Shown here: positions 8,499-15,923 of the stretch, piece by piece | Numbering within the stretch: position 1 is the stretch's first letter | Layout of the letters: every line of letters begins with the position of its first letter | Made by a program: the position numbers and the translations under genes | The notes under the pieces: generated by a model | Told to the model about the DNA's origin: nothing | What the model saw: the letters and a program-made list of their open reading frames with translations, nothing else | The model's database searches: none | NCBI GenBank assembly: GCA_017435045.1 | Contig: JAFSFT010000016.1 | Location: forward strand, 1-44,172 | Length of the DNA: 44,172 bases | Source of the DNA: Oscillospiraceae bacterium | Lineage (GTDB): Bacteria; Bacillota; Clostridia; Oscillospirales; Ruminococcaceae | Direction: 5' to 3'

Positions 8499-9971
8499 AT
8501 GAGTGCAAAAAGCTATAAATTCTGGTTTGTTGTGGGCAGTCAGGAACTTTACGGCCCCGAAGTGCTGGAAACAGTTGCGGCAAGAAGTGCCGAAATGGCG
8601 GCAGAACTTTCCAGGGTGCTGCCATATCCGCTGGAATACAAGGTAACAGCAAAATCCAACAGACAGATTACCGAAATTGTAAAAGAGGCAAACTACGACG
8701 ACAGCTGTGCAGGCATCATCACATGGTGCCACACCTTCAGCCCAAGCAAAATGTGGATTAACGGCCTTGCAAACCTGCAGAAGCCTTACTGCCATCTTGC
8801 AACACAGTACAATCTTGAAATCCCAAATGACGAGATTGATATGGACTTTATGAACCTTAATCAGGCAGCCCACGGCGACCGAGAACACGGCTTTATCGCT
8901 GCAAGGCTGCGTATGCCGCGCAAGGTGGTTGCAGGCTACTGGAAGGACGAAAAGGTGCACAGACGCCTTGCAGACTGGATGAAAGCCGCTGTGGGTGCTG
9001 CAGTTTCCAAAGAGATGAAGGTTATGCGTTTTGGGGACAATATGCGTGAGGTTGCCGTTACCGAGGGCGACAAGGTGGAAACACAGATTAAGCTTGGCTG
9101 GCAGGTTAACACCTGGGCAGTGGGCGACCTTGTAAAAGAGATGAACGCTGTAACCGATGCTGAAATTGACGCACTTATGGCAGAGTACACAGCAAGCTAC
9201 GACATTGCAACAGAAAACATTGATGCAATAAAATATCAGGCAAGGGAAGAAATTGCCATTAAAAAGATGATGGACAGAGAGGGCTGCATGGCATTCTCCA
9301 ACACATTCCAGGATTTGTACGGAATGGAACAGCTGCCTGGTCTTGCTTCCCAGCATCTTATGGCAAAAGGCTACGGCTACGGCGGAGAGGGCGACTGGAA
9401 GGTTGCCGCACTTACCGCAATTATGAAAGCCATGGGCGAAAAGGGCAATGGTGCCTCTGCATTTATGGAGGACTATACATACCATCTTGTACAGGGCAGC
9501 GAATACTCCCTTGGTGCACATATGCTGGAGGTATGCCCAAGCCTTGCAGCCACAAAGCCACGTATCGAAACACATCACCTTGGCATAGGTATGAACGAAA
9601 AGGACCCTGCACGCCTTGTTTTTGAGGGCAAAGAGGGGGATGCAATTGTGGCAAGCCTTATTGATATGGGTGGCAGAATGCGTCTTATCGTGCAGGATAT
9701 TGTCTGCGTAAAACCTATTATGACAATGCCAAATCTGCCTGTTGCCCGTGTAATGTGGCGTGCAATGCCTGACCTTACAACAGGTGTGGAATGCTGGATT
9801 ACCGCAGGCGGCGCACACCATACAGTTTTGTCTTACGACGTAAGTGCAGAACAGATGAGAGACTGGGCAAAGATGATGGACATTGAGTTTGTGCACATCA
9901 CAAAGGACACAACACCTGAAAAACTGGAGGAAGAACTGTTCCTTAAAGACCTTGCGTGGAAGCTTAAATAA
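8499..9971 (+). CDS. araA: L-arabinose isomerase
   Basis: A 490-residue full-length L-arabinose isomerase, converting L-arabinose to L-ribulose in the cytoplasm. It opens with the diagnostic [12 protein letters not shown], contains [14 protein letters not shown] near residue 80, and [15 protein letters not shown] near 290, which surrounds one of the metal-binding glutamates; [12 protein letters not shown] near 440 carries the C-terminal metal-binding His. AAGGAG lies before the ATG. It sits 54 bases after the GH127 gene and 47 bases before araD, so the three very probably form one transcript. The short GH127-araA gap contains a repeated ATATCAC word that may be regulatory or simply chance. 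Identity is secure. Confidence 0.95.
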   Translation: MSAKSYKFWFVVGSQELYGPEVLETVAARSAEMAAELSRVLPYPLEYKVTAKSNRQITEIVKEANYDDSCAGIITWCHTFSPSKMWINGLANLQKPYCHLATQYNLEIPNDEIDMDFMNLNQAAHGDREHGFIAARLRMPRKVVAGYWKDEKVHRRLADWMKAAVGAAVSKEMKVMRFGDNMREVAVTEGDKVETQIKLGWQVNTWAVGDLVKEMNAVTDAEIDALMAEYTASYDIATENIDAIKYQAREEIAIKKMMDREGCMAFSNTFQDLYGMEQLPGLASQHLMAKGYGYGGEGDWKVAALTAIMKAMGEKGNGASAFMEDYTYHLVQGSEYSLGAHMLEVCPSLAATKPRIETHHLGIGMNEKDPARLVFEGKEGDAIVASLIDMGGRMRLIVQDIVCVKPIMTMPNLPVARVMWRAMPDLTTGVECWITAGGAHHTVLSYDVSAEQMRDWAKMMDIEFVHITKDTTPEKLEEELFLKDLAWKLK

Positions 9972-10018
9972 CAAAGACTCTGCAAAATAAGGATAAAAGT
10001 AATTTAACGGTGATTTAT

Positions 10019-10717
10019 ATGTATACAGAATTGAAAGAACGTGTATTTAAGGCAAATATGCTGCTGCCACAATACGGCCTTGTAAAGTTTACATGGGGCA
10101 ATGTGTCGGAAATTGACAGGGAAAAGGGCGTAATTGCCATAAAGCCAAGCGGTGTGGAATACGATGTTATGACAGCGGAGGATATGGTTATAGTAGACCT
10201 CGCCAGCGGCAAGGTGGTGGAAGGCAGATACAAGCCGTCCTCCGACACTGCAACCCATCTGGAAATTTACCGCAGTTTTAAGGACGTGGGCGGCATTGTG
10301 CACACCCACAGCCGCTGGGCAACAATATTTGCACAGATGAAAAAGGACATCCCTGCCCTTGGCACAACCCACGCAGACTATTTTTACGGCAGCATACCTG
10401 CCACAAGGGATATGACAAAGGCAGAAATCGAGGGCGAATACGAGCTTAACACAGGCAAGGTGATTGTTGAAACCTTTGAGGCAAGGGGCATAGCACCAAA
10501 GGATGTTCCCTCGGTGCTGGTGGCAGGCCACGGCCCGTTCAGCTGGGGCAAGGATGCGGCCAATGCGGTGCACAATGCGGTGGTGCTGGAAGAAGTTGCC
10601 TTTATGGCGTGGCATACAATGATGATGAACAGAGACATTACAGCTATGGACGATAATCTTTTGGACAAACACTATCTGCGTAAGCACGGTGCAAATGCCT
10701 ATTACGGACAGAAATAA
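10019..10717 (+). CDS. araD: L-ribulose-5-phosphate 4-epimerase
   Basis: A 232-residue class II aldolase-fold epimerase, making D-xylulose-5-phosphate from L-ribulose-5-phosphate. [11 protein letters not shown] and [10 protein letters not shown] form the N-terminal phosphate-binding region; [13 protein letters not shown] carries the zinc-binding HxH pair, and AGHGPFSWG near 170 the third His. The frame is open from a GTG at 10010, but ATG at 10019 gives [20 protein letters not shown], which matches the usual N-terminus of the family, with GGTGA five bases upstream. It lies between araA and the kinase gene, 12 bases before the latter. Unlike the truncated aldolase at 908-1153, all zinc ligands are present. 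Confidence 0.93.
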   Translation: MYTELKERVFKANMLLPQYGLVKFTWGNVSEIDREKGVIAIKPSGVEYDVMTAEDMVIVDLASGKVVEGRYKPSSDTATHLEIYRSFKDVGGIVHTHSRWATIFAQMKKDIPALGTTHADYFYGSIPATRDMTKAEIEGEYELNTGKVIVETFEARGIAPKDVPSVLVAGHGPFSWGKDAANAVHNAVVLEEVAFMAWHTMMMNRDITAMDDNLLDKHYLRKHGANAYYGQK

Positions 10718-10729
10718 AGGAGACAGCTT

Positions 10730-12328
10730 ATGTCTGAAAACATAAAAAAACTTATTGAAAAGGGCGATATATCCCTTGGTGTGGAGTTTGGCTCCACACG
10801 CATAAAGGCGGTGCTTACCACACAGGGTGCAAAGGTTATTGCACAGTCCGACTTCGGCTGGGAAAACCAGCTTGTTGACGGCATCTTTACCTACGACCTT
10901 GCGGAGGTATGGCGTGGTCTGCAGCACTGCTATGCAAAAATTGCACAGCAGGTTAAACAGCAGTACGGTGCAGAGATAACAAGGATAGATGCCATGGGCT
11001 TTTCGGCAATGATGCACGGCTATATTGCCTTTGACAAGGCAGGCAACCTGCTTGTGCCTTTCCGCACATGGAGAAACACCATAACAGAACAGGCTGCAGA
11101 TATCTTAAGCGGCCAGTTTAAGTTCAACATTCCGCAGAGATGGACTGTGGCACATCTCTATCAGGCAATACTCAACGGGGAAAAGCACATTCCGCAGGTG
11201 GATTTTGTAACAACCCTTGCAGGCTATGTGCACTGGCAGCTTACAGGCAACAAGGCGGTTGGCATAGGCGAAGCCAGCGGCATATTCCCAATTGACGAAA
11301 AAACACTGGATTACAACGCAGATATGGCGGCAAAATTTGATGCCCTTACCGCAAAAGAGGGCTTTGGCAAAAAGCTTTGTCAGGTGTTCCCGTCTGTGCT
11401 TACAGCAGGTGAAAAAGCAGGCAGACTTACAAAAGAGGGTGCACTGCTTATCGACCCTACAGGCCGCCTGCAGGCAGGCACATACATCTGCCCTGCAGAG
11501 GGGGACGCAGGCACAGGTATGGTGGCAACCAACAGCGTTCTGCCAAAAATGGGCAACGTTTCCGCAGGTACATCCATCTTTGCCATGATTGTGCTGGAAA
11601 AAAGCCTTGAAAACTATTACAAAGAGATTGATATGGTTACAACCCCTGACGGACACCCCGTTGCAATGGTGCACTGCAACACCTGCACCTCTGATATTGA
11701 CGGCTGGGTAAAGCTGATGTGGCAGTTTGCAAAGCAGTTTAAGCCCGACTGCGAAATTGGCGAAATTTACAGCTATCTGTACAGCGAGGCGGTAAAAGGC
11801 AGCTTTGACTGCGGCGGCGTAACCGCAGTTAACTACTTTGCAGGAGAACCTGTTGTGGGCATAGAAAAGGGTATGCCAATGGTTATACGCCAGCCACAGA
11901 GCAGTTTCAGCCTTGAAAACTTTATGCGCAGCCACATCTACGCAAGCTTTGCCTGCGTAAAGATAGGCCTTGACCTGCTGTTCAGGGACGAAAATGTGCC
12001 CGTTGAAAAGCTGTTTGGCCATGGCGGTCTGTTCAAGGTAAAGGGCGTGGCACAGCAGATGATGGCAAGCGCCTTTGGCACAGCGGTGCAGGTTAACGCC
12101 GAGGCAGGCGAAGGCGGTGCATGGGGTATGGCAGTGCTGGCCGAATATATGAAGGTAAAGGAAAAATACACCTCCCTTGCCGACTATCTTGAAAAGGCAG
12201 TATTTGCAGATGTGCAGTCCACAGTATGTGTGCCGGACCCACAGGAAACTGCAGGCTTTGAAACATTCCTCCAGAACTACAAAAAGGTACTTGAGGCAGA
12301 AAAAGCGGCAGTAAAGGCTTTTGAATAG
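10730..12328 (+). CDS. araB: FGGY-family kinase, probable L-ribulokinase
   Basis: A 532-residue FGGY sugar kinase. The N-terminal ATPase-fold phosphate-1 loop is visible as GVEFGSTRIKAVL, an AMGFSAMMHGYIAFD segment precedes the substrate region, and FGHGGLFKVKGVAQQMMASA near 430 is the adenosine/FGGY C-terminal signature. Context decides the substrate: directly after araA and araD it should phosphorylate L-ribulose to L-ribulose-5-phosphate. The family type differs from classic enterobacterial AraB (about 560 residues) and is the form found with araA/araD in many Clostridia, so a wider substrate range is possible. GGAGA stands before the ATG. It is the last operon gene, followed by two hairpin terminators. 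Confidence 0.85.
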   Translation: MSENIKKLIEKGDISLGVEFGSTRIKAVLTTQGAKVIAQSDFGWENQLVDGIFTYDLAEVWRGLQHCYAKIAQQVKQQYGAEITRIDAMGFSAMMHGYIAFDKAGNLLVPFRTWRNTITEQAADILSGQFKFNIPQRWTVAHLYQAILNGEKHIPQVDFVTTLAGYVHWQLTGNKAVGIGEASGIFPIDEKTLDYNADMAAKFDALTAKEGFGKKLCQVFPSVLTAGEKAGRLTKEGALLIDPTGRLQAGTYICPAEGDAGTGMVATNSVLPKMGNVSAGTSIFAMIVLEKSLENYYKEIDMVTTPDGHPVAMVHCNTCTSDIDGWVKLMWQFAKQFKPDCEIGEIYSYLYSEAVKGSFDCGGVTAVNYFAGEPVVGIEKGMPMVIRQPQSSFSLENFMRSHIYASFACVKIGLDLLFRDENVPVEKLFGHGGLFKVKGVAQQMMASAFGTAVQVNAEAGEGGAWGMAVLAEYMKVKEKYTSLADYLEKAVFADVQSTVCVPDPQETAGFETFLQNYKKVLEAEKAAVKAFE

Positions 12329-12436
12329 GGCATTTTCTGCGTAAAACATTCTTATATTGATGTGTGCTGTTCTGCCGCAGACAGAAAACACATATAACAT
12401 CTGTGTGTATAGCGGCATCCTGATAAGAAAACATAA

Positions 12437-12480
12437 ATACCAACCAAAATGCTGTAAAGTGATTTGGTTGGTATACTTTT
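12437..12480 (+). terminator. araB terminator
   Basis: A 12-bp stem (12437-12448 with 12463-12474), ATACCAACCAAA against TTTGGTTGGTAT, followed by ACTTTTG. Its loop and right arm share TGTAAAGTGATTTGGT with the terminator at 3166-3203. Confidence 0.75.
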
Positions 12481-12521
12481 GCCCGTTTTTGTACAAAAAG
12501 TGCCGGTGCAAGGAAAATACA

Positions 12522-12602
12522 CGCAGCCATACTTTGTGTATGGCGGTGCTTTTTTGAAAGTCAGGCTGTAAAAACTGTAATTAAGCTGTAAAAACTGTAA
12601 TT
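12522..12602 (+). repeat. Terminator-linked repeat element, copy A
   Basis: Hairpin GCAGCCATAC...GTATGGCGGTGC with a T6 tail (12523-12555), then GAAAGTCAGG and the word GCTGTAAAAACTGTAATT twice in tandem (period 20, from 12565 and 12585). The first 60 or so bases match copy B at 13551-13613 with scattered changes. The copies flank the orphan gene at 12694-13383 in direct orientation. Confidence 0.8.
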
Positions 12603-12633
12603 CACAGTGGAGGTTCTTTTGCAGGCACTGTTG

Positions 12634-12662
12634 TTGACAGCTTGAAAACGCCGTTTTATAAT
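12634..12662 (+). promoter_or_regulatory. Perfect consensus sigma-A promoter
   Basis: TTGACA (12634-12639), exactly 17 bases, TATAAT (12657-12662). Both hexamers are perfect, 32 bases ahead of the ATG at 12694. It predicts strong constitutive transcription of the orphan gene. Confidence 0.85.
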
Positions 12663-12693
12663 GTATGCATAATGTACTTTCGGGGGGAAAGCT

Positions 12694-13383
12694 ATGAGCC
12701 ATATTGACGCAAGTTTTACTTTTTTAAGCCGAATAGAAGAAATTGAACTTAATATATCTGACAAGCGCTGGCAGTCGGCCCTTGCCCTTGCCCTTACATT
12801 GCCCGATATCTGCGGAGGCATTGCTTTTCCGGAAATTGTAAAGAGATACCGGGACGGACGCATTATGCTGGATAGGCAAAAACGCCCAACAAGAGATGTT
12901 GGCGGACAGTATATCCGCTGGTTTGATGAATATGCCGCAGTTTTTTTTAAACTTAATGAAGCTGACGAAAAGCCTTATATCTGCGGTGAACGCTGCTGGC
13001 AGTTAAGGTGCGAATATCTGCATCAGAACAAAGGCTTTAACAATGAGGACGAAATTGACAATGTGCGTTTTCATCTTGGTGTAAACTGCGGCTGTTCCGT
13101 ATGCGACAGAGACAACACACAGCAAAGTGATGACGGGGTGGATATCCGCATTGATATTGAGCAGCTGTGCCTGAGAATGTGTAAAGCAGCAAGGGAATAT
13201 TACACTGCATTCCACACTGAAAAGGAATTTGACATTTACAACACGCCTGTGCTGGATTATGTGCAAACAGAGCAAATTGCAGAAATTGAAATTTCCGATG
13301 ACGGAAATAAAGATGCTGAAGCCGAGGTAAAGCAGGGGCAAGCACCTCTGCGTAAAAAGAGATTTTTCCGTTTTTTTGGTTGA
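12694..13383 (+). CDS. Orphan protein with an R-x4-H (HEPN-like) motif
   Basis: A 229-residue protein not assigned to a named family here. It begins MSHIDASFTFLSRIEEIELN; a hydrophobic helix LALALTLPDICGG lies near 30-42; YIRWFDEYAAVFF near 73; and ERCWQLRCEYLHQNKG gives Arg105 and His110 in R-x4-H spacing within a helix-like stretch. R-x4-6-H is the catalytic signature of HEPN ribonucleases, and the order (helical N-terminus, WFDEY, Cys-x-LRC-x-xLH) is compatible with a HEPN-like fold; this is an inference. The middle is acidic and Cys-rich (NCGCSVCDRD), and the C-terminus ends in a basic tail, RKKRFFRFFG. GGGGGGAAA precedes the ATG. It has its own perfect promoter, is monocistronic, and sits between two copies of a repeat element. 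No antitoxin-like gene adjoins it, which argues against a simple toxin-antitoxin pair. Confidence 0.7.
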   Translation: MSHIDASFTFLSRIEEIELNISDKRWQSALALALTLPDICGGIAFPEIVKRYRDGRIMLDRQKRPTRDVGGQYIRWFDEYAAVFFKLNEADEKPYICGERCWQLRCEYLHQNKGFNNEDEIDNVRFHLGVNCGCSVCDRDNTQQSDDGVDIRIDIEQLCLRMCKAAREYYTAFHTEKEFDIYNTPVLDYVQTEQIAEIEISDDGNKDAEAEVKQGQAPLRKKRFFRFFG

Positions 13384-13550
13384 ATACATACAATTGGAGT
13401 GTTGTTTTGCGGCGAAAGCTGGCTGTTTGGGATTGCCTTGCAGGGCACAAAGTGTGATTGCGGCAGTTTTAATTGCATCTGCACAAAACTGCATTTTGCA
13501 GATGCAGGCAGTTATATGCTTCAATTTCTGATGAATAATAAATGAAAAAA

Positions 13551-13586
13551 GGCACTGCCGTACTTTGTGTATGGCGGTGCCTTTTG
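13551..13586 (+). terminator. Terminator of the HEPN-motif gene
   Basis: GGCACTGCCGTAC pairs with GTATGGCGGTGCC (with G-U pairs in RNA) around TTTGT, followed by TTTT. It forms the first half of repeat copy B. Confidence 0.75.
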
Positions 13587-13613
13587 AAAAGTTCAGCCGT
13601 AAAAACTGCAATT
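13551..13613 (+). repeat. Terminator-linked repeat element, copy B
   Basis: Direct-orientation partner of 12522-12602. It opens with a 13-bp hairpin (13551-13563 with 13569-13581, one G-U pair per mismatch to copy A), then CTTTTGAAAAGTTCAGCC and GTAAAAACTGCAATT. The hairpin can terminate the HEPN-motif gene. Confidence 0.8.
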
Positions 13614-13632
13614 GGGAACCTGCACTTACCAA

Positions 13633-13669
13633 AAAAAGAAAACCCTCATGGCAGAGGGTTTCTTTTTTT
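13633..13669. terminator. Bidirectional terminator
   Basis: AAACCCTC (13640-13647) pairs with GAGGGTTT (13654-13661), flanked by an A-run on the left and CTTTTTTT on the right. It serves the leftward DUF3793 gene and acts as a second stop for rightward transcription. Confidence 0.75.
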
Positions 13670-13707
13670 AGAGGGATATATATAAGGTTAAATGAAACGT
13701 CGTTTTT

Positions 13708-14259
13708 TCAGCAGCACACAGCAAGCTGTTCAAGGCTTGTGCCTTTCTGCCATCTGCCCTTGTAATGTTCGGAGCATTTTCTGTATCTGGCAAAGGTCTT
13801 TTTGGCTTTGTCCACATCGCCGTAAACCTTCCACAGGCCGCTGTATTTAAAATCGGCAGGGCTGCCGTTCATAAATCCGTCCACATCTTCGGGCGGATAG
13901 CCTAAAAACAGGCCGATTTCGTGGGGGAAACTTTCGGCACTGTTCAGCTTGCCGATAAGCTCCACAATGCAGTAGTTGCCGTTTTTAAGGGAATAACCGC
14001 ACTGTCGGAGCAAACGGGAAGCTGTGTGGTCTGTAAGATCATTTTCCAATTGGTCGGGTCTGTAAAGATAGATAAGCACCTTGCCTTTGTGAAATCTCAA
14101 AGGCAGCAGGCGAAGCCCTTTTGGCACAAGAATGCGGTTGATACGCCTTATCTCAAGGTATACCTTGTTCTTGCTTTTGTAATCGCAGGTAAAAAGACTG
14201 CCTGTTTTTACGCCTGCCAATGTGGGCGAGCAGTGGTCTATAAGCATATGTTCGGACAT
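13708..14259 (-). CDS. DUF3793 family protein
   Basis: A 183-residue protein. HCSPTLAGVKTGSLFTCD near the N-terminus, LYRPDQLENDL and HEIGLFLGYPPEDVDGFM near 115 are the conserved blocks of DUF3793, a family common in anaerobic Firmicutes and without an assigned function. The C-terminal part, YGDVDKAKKTFARYRKCSEHY, has spaced Lys/Cys residues. No signal peptide or membrane segment is present, so it should be cytoplasmic. AAGGAG lies eight bases before the ATG. The gene is monocistronic, convergent with the HEPN-motif gene, and upstream of a long non-coding repeat region. A redox or metal-related role is sometimes guessed from the conserved Cys, but nothing in this window supports it. Confidence 0.75.
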   Translation of the reverse strand: MSEHMLIDHCSPTLAGVKTGSLFTCDYKSKNKVYLEIRRINRILVPKGLRLLPLRFHKGKVLIYLYRPDQLENDLTDHTASRLLRQCGYSLKNGNYCIVELIGKLNSAESFPHEIGLFLGYPPEDVDGFMNGSPADFKYSGLWKVYGDVDKAKKTFARYRKCSEHYKGRWQKGTSLEQLAVCC

Positions 14260-14377
14260 GGATTGTCTCCTTGTGGAATTTAAAGTGTATAAAGTGTATA
14301 TAGTATGGCAGTTTTTTTAAAAATTACTCTTTGTCTGCCGTGGTGTCGCTTTCTGACAGATGTGCGGAACGGAAAAG

Positions 14378-14620
14378 CACAGGCTGCTTTATAAAAGGCA
14401 ATGTGCCGCATGAGGGCAGGTCTGCCGCATAAAATACAAAGTGCTGCAGAGGGGCAAGGTTTGTCACCCAAAATGCAAAGTGCCGCATAGGGACAGATTG
14501 TTGCATAAAGCACATTTTGCAGGGAGCAGGATTGCCGCATAAAATGCAAAGTGTGTATAAGGGCAGGTCTGCCGCATAAAATACAAAGTGCTGCAGTGAT
14601 GCAAGGCATAAAAGCGGGCT
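14378..14620 (+). repeat. Degenerate tandem array, about seven units of 34-38 bp
   Basis: Units start near 14378, 14414, 14452, 14490, 14524, 14561 and 14599. The best consensus contains GGGCAGGTCTGCCGCAT followed by AAAATACAAAGTGCTGCAG. Units 14414 and 14561 are nearly identical; the rest are diverged. There are no unique spacers, so it is not a CRISPR array. Confidence 0.75.
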
Positions 14621-14647
14621 GTGCAGTGTCTGTCGGAGGGGAATTCC

Positions 14648-14884
14648 GTAAAGTTAGCAAAAGCTAACTTTACAGTAAAATTTATACGCCCGAAGGCGTA
14701 AAACAGGGGGATTATATATTTAACAACTGTTATTGTTACGGATATTGCTGCTGTTGGCAGGCCGCTTTGTGGCGGACCCTGCTTTTGCAGGCTGTACGGC
14801 TGATTTTGCTTTTCAGCCTTGTTGCTGATTTGGGTTAGCCGTGCCGTTGTTTTTTCTTTATTTTTTTGGTTAGCGTCGGCTAAC
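14648..14884 (-). ncRNA. Candidate structured RNA or hairpin-cluster element
   Basis: At least six compact stem-loops occur within 237 bases. They are GTAAAGTTAGC/GCTAACTTTAC with a 4-base loop (14648-14673), TACGCC/GGCGTA whose minus-strand loop is TTCG, an especially stable tetraloop (14685-14700), CCGC/GCGG (14762-14775), CCTGC/GCAGG with a 4-base loop (14778-14791), GGCTGA/TCAGCC (14798-14818) and GTTAGC/GCTAAC (14869-14884). GTTAGC appears in both outermost hairpins. The UUCG loop favours the minus strand as the RNA. No known class was recognised, and no gene lies directly downstream, so a mobile or repeat element end is an equal possibility. Confidence 0.4.
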
Positions 14885-14960
14885 TCTGGAAATATAATAA
14901 TACACGCAAAGCAATTTGTCAACAGTTTTTTTTAAAATTTTTTTTGGAGTGGGGTGGCAG

Positions 14961-15145
14961 AGTTTCAGCGGGGGAGATTGGGAGTGGCGGTTTTTTCGAG
15001 GGGCGGTTGAGTTTTAGCGGGGAGATTGGAAAGTGGTGGATTTTTCGAGTGGCGGTTGAGTTTCAGCGGGGAGATTGGAAAGTGGCGGAGTTTTTCGAGG
15101 GGCGGTTGAGTTTCAGCGGGGAGATTGGGGGCATAGAGGTGGAGT
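14961..15145 (+). repeat. 49-bp tandem array, G-rich
   Basis: Units begin with AGTTTCAGCGGGGAGATTGG at 14961, 15010, 15059 and 15109 (periods 49, 49 and 50; the last unit is partial). The period is not a multiple of three and the 77-codon frame through it is not taken as a gene. Confidence 0.9.
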
Positions 15146-15414
15146 TTGAGGCTGCGGCGAATTTTTGGCTGCGGTGAATTTTAGGCTGCGTTGATAATTT
15201 GGGGTGCAGTGGTGGGGTGCGGCGGCTGTCAAAATGCGGCTTGTGTTTGGTGAGATATGGTGCGGCAGAGGGCGGTAAAGTTCAGTATAAAAAGAAAAGT
15301 CTTCATAAAAAGAAAAAGTTTTTAAAAAATTTCAAAGTAAAATATATAAAGGTAAATCATCAGCCTGAGTGCAGCGGCTGACACTATAATTCCACATAAA
15401 AAATCTGTATAAAA

Positions 15415-15458
15415 AGAAAAAGTCCTCACCGTATGGCGTTCCATACAGGGTGAAGACT
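15415..15458 (-). terminator. Terminator of the tRNA-Gln transcript
   Basis: A long near-perfect hairpin, with arms 15421-15436 and 15441-15458 and a 4-base loop, lies directly after the tRNA-Gln CCA end. On the minus strand it is followed by TTTTCTTTTTATA. Confidence 0.85.
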
Positions 15459-15461
15459 TTC

Positions 15462-15537
15462 TGGTTGGGCTAGCTGGATTCGAACCAGCGGGATGACGGA
15501 GTCAAAGTCCGTTGCCTTACCGCTTGGCGATAGCCCA
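15462..15537 (-). tRNA. tRNA-Gln (anticodon UUG)
   Basis: Acceptor TGGGCTA/TAGCCCA, D-loop AGCGGTAAGGC, anticodon stem ACGGA/TCCGT with loop CTTTGAC (anticodon TTG), T-arm with GGTTCGAATCC, discriminator A and an encoded CCA. The U1-A72 pair is typical of bacterial tRNA-Gln. Confidence 0.95.
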
Positions 15538-15551
15538 ATATTCGGTTATTA

Positions 15552-15579
15552 AAAAAGCACCTTTGTTAAGGTGCTTTTT
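15552..15579 (-). terminator. Terminator between tRNA-His and tRNA-Gln
   Basis: AAAAAGCACC (15552-15561) pairs with GGTGCTTTTT (15570-15579). On the minus strand it directly follows tRNA-His, so tRNA-Gln is transcribed by partial read-through or from an unseen promoter. Confidence 0.7.
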
Positions 15580-15582
15580 AGA

Positions 15583-15660
15583 TGGGGTGGAAGATGGGAT
15601 TCGAACCCACGGTCTCCAGTGCCACAAACTGGCGCTTTAACCAACTAAGCTACATCCACC
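15583..15660 (-). tRNA. tRNA-His (anticodon GUG)
   Basis: The gene includes the extra 5' G(-1) facing C73, as in bacterial tRNA-His. The anticodon stem CCAGT/ACTGG carries the loop TTGTGGC (anticodon GTG), the T-arm has GGTTCGAATCC and the CCA is encoded. Acceptor position 6 against 67 is a U-U mismatch. Confidence 0.95.
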
Positions 15661-15675
15661 ATATTAATGCAAAAA

Positions 15676-15752
<77 letters not shown>

Positions 15753-15771
15753 ATTTCCTGATTGCTAAAAA

Positions 15772-15800
15772 ATAATACCACATATATCGAAATATGTCAA
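15772..15800 (-). promoter_or_regulatory. Promoter of the tRNA cluster
   Basis: On the minus strand TTGACA (15800-15795), 17 bases and TATTAT (15777-15772) preceded by TGG, an extended -10. It starts about 20 bases before tRNA-Arg. Confidence 0.85.
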
Positions 15801-15923
15801 GGGAAAAATATATATTTTTTAAATTTTTTTAATAAAACTTTTTTGCATCGATTATTTTATATTAAAATGCCAAACAAATAACGGGTTTTATTTTATCAAT
15901 TGCAGTGGACTGCATAATTGATT

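Larger units (their letters stand above)
12329..12693. other. Intergenic spacer with terminators, repeat element and promoter
   Basis: The 365 bases after araB contain two successive hairpin terminators (12437-12474 and 12523-12555), copy A of a repeat element, a 20-bp tandem word and the consensus promoter of the next gene. No gene was seen. Confidence 0.7.
13384..13707. other. Intergenic spacer between convergent genes
   Basis: A 324-base spacer after the HEPN-motif gene. It holds about 165 bases with no recognisable feature, then repeat copy B with its terminator, then a second, bidirectional terminator at 13640-13668. No gene is seen. Confidence 0.65.
14260..15414. other. Long non-coding accessory region
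   Basis: About 1.15 kb without a believable gene. From left to right it holds the DUF3793 upstream region, a degenerate 34-38-bp tandem array (14378-14620), a cluster of small hairpins (14648-14884), an AT-rich patch, a 49-bp tandem array (14961-15145), and a G-rich tail that becomes A-rich near 15290-15340. An open frame on the minus strand (14922-14464) runs through hairpins and repeats and has no ribosome binding site or recognisable family. Confidence 0.65.

Noticed and set aside
10730-12328. Xylulokinase instead of ribulokinase
   Set aside because: The fold is shared, but the position directly after araA and araD makes L-ribulose the natural substrate; no xylose isomerase gene is present.
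14378-14620. CRISPR-like array
   Set aside because: Units are contiguous and degenerate, with no unique spacers of constant length and no cas genes nearby.
14464-14922. 152-residue open frame on the minus strand
   Set aside because: It runs through the hairpin cluster and the tandem array, has no ribosome binding site and no recognisable domain.
14944-15177. 77-residue frame with repeated FFEGRLSFSGEIG
   Set aside because: It is the translation of a 49-bp repeat; the period is not a multiple of three and the match of frames is partial.
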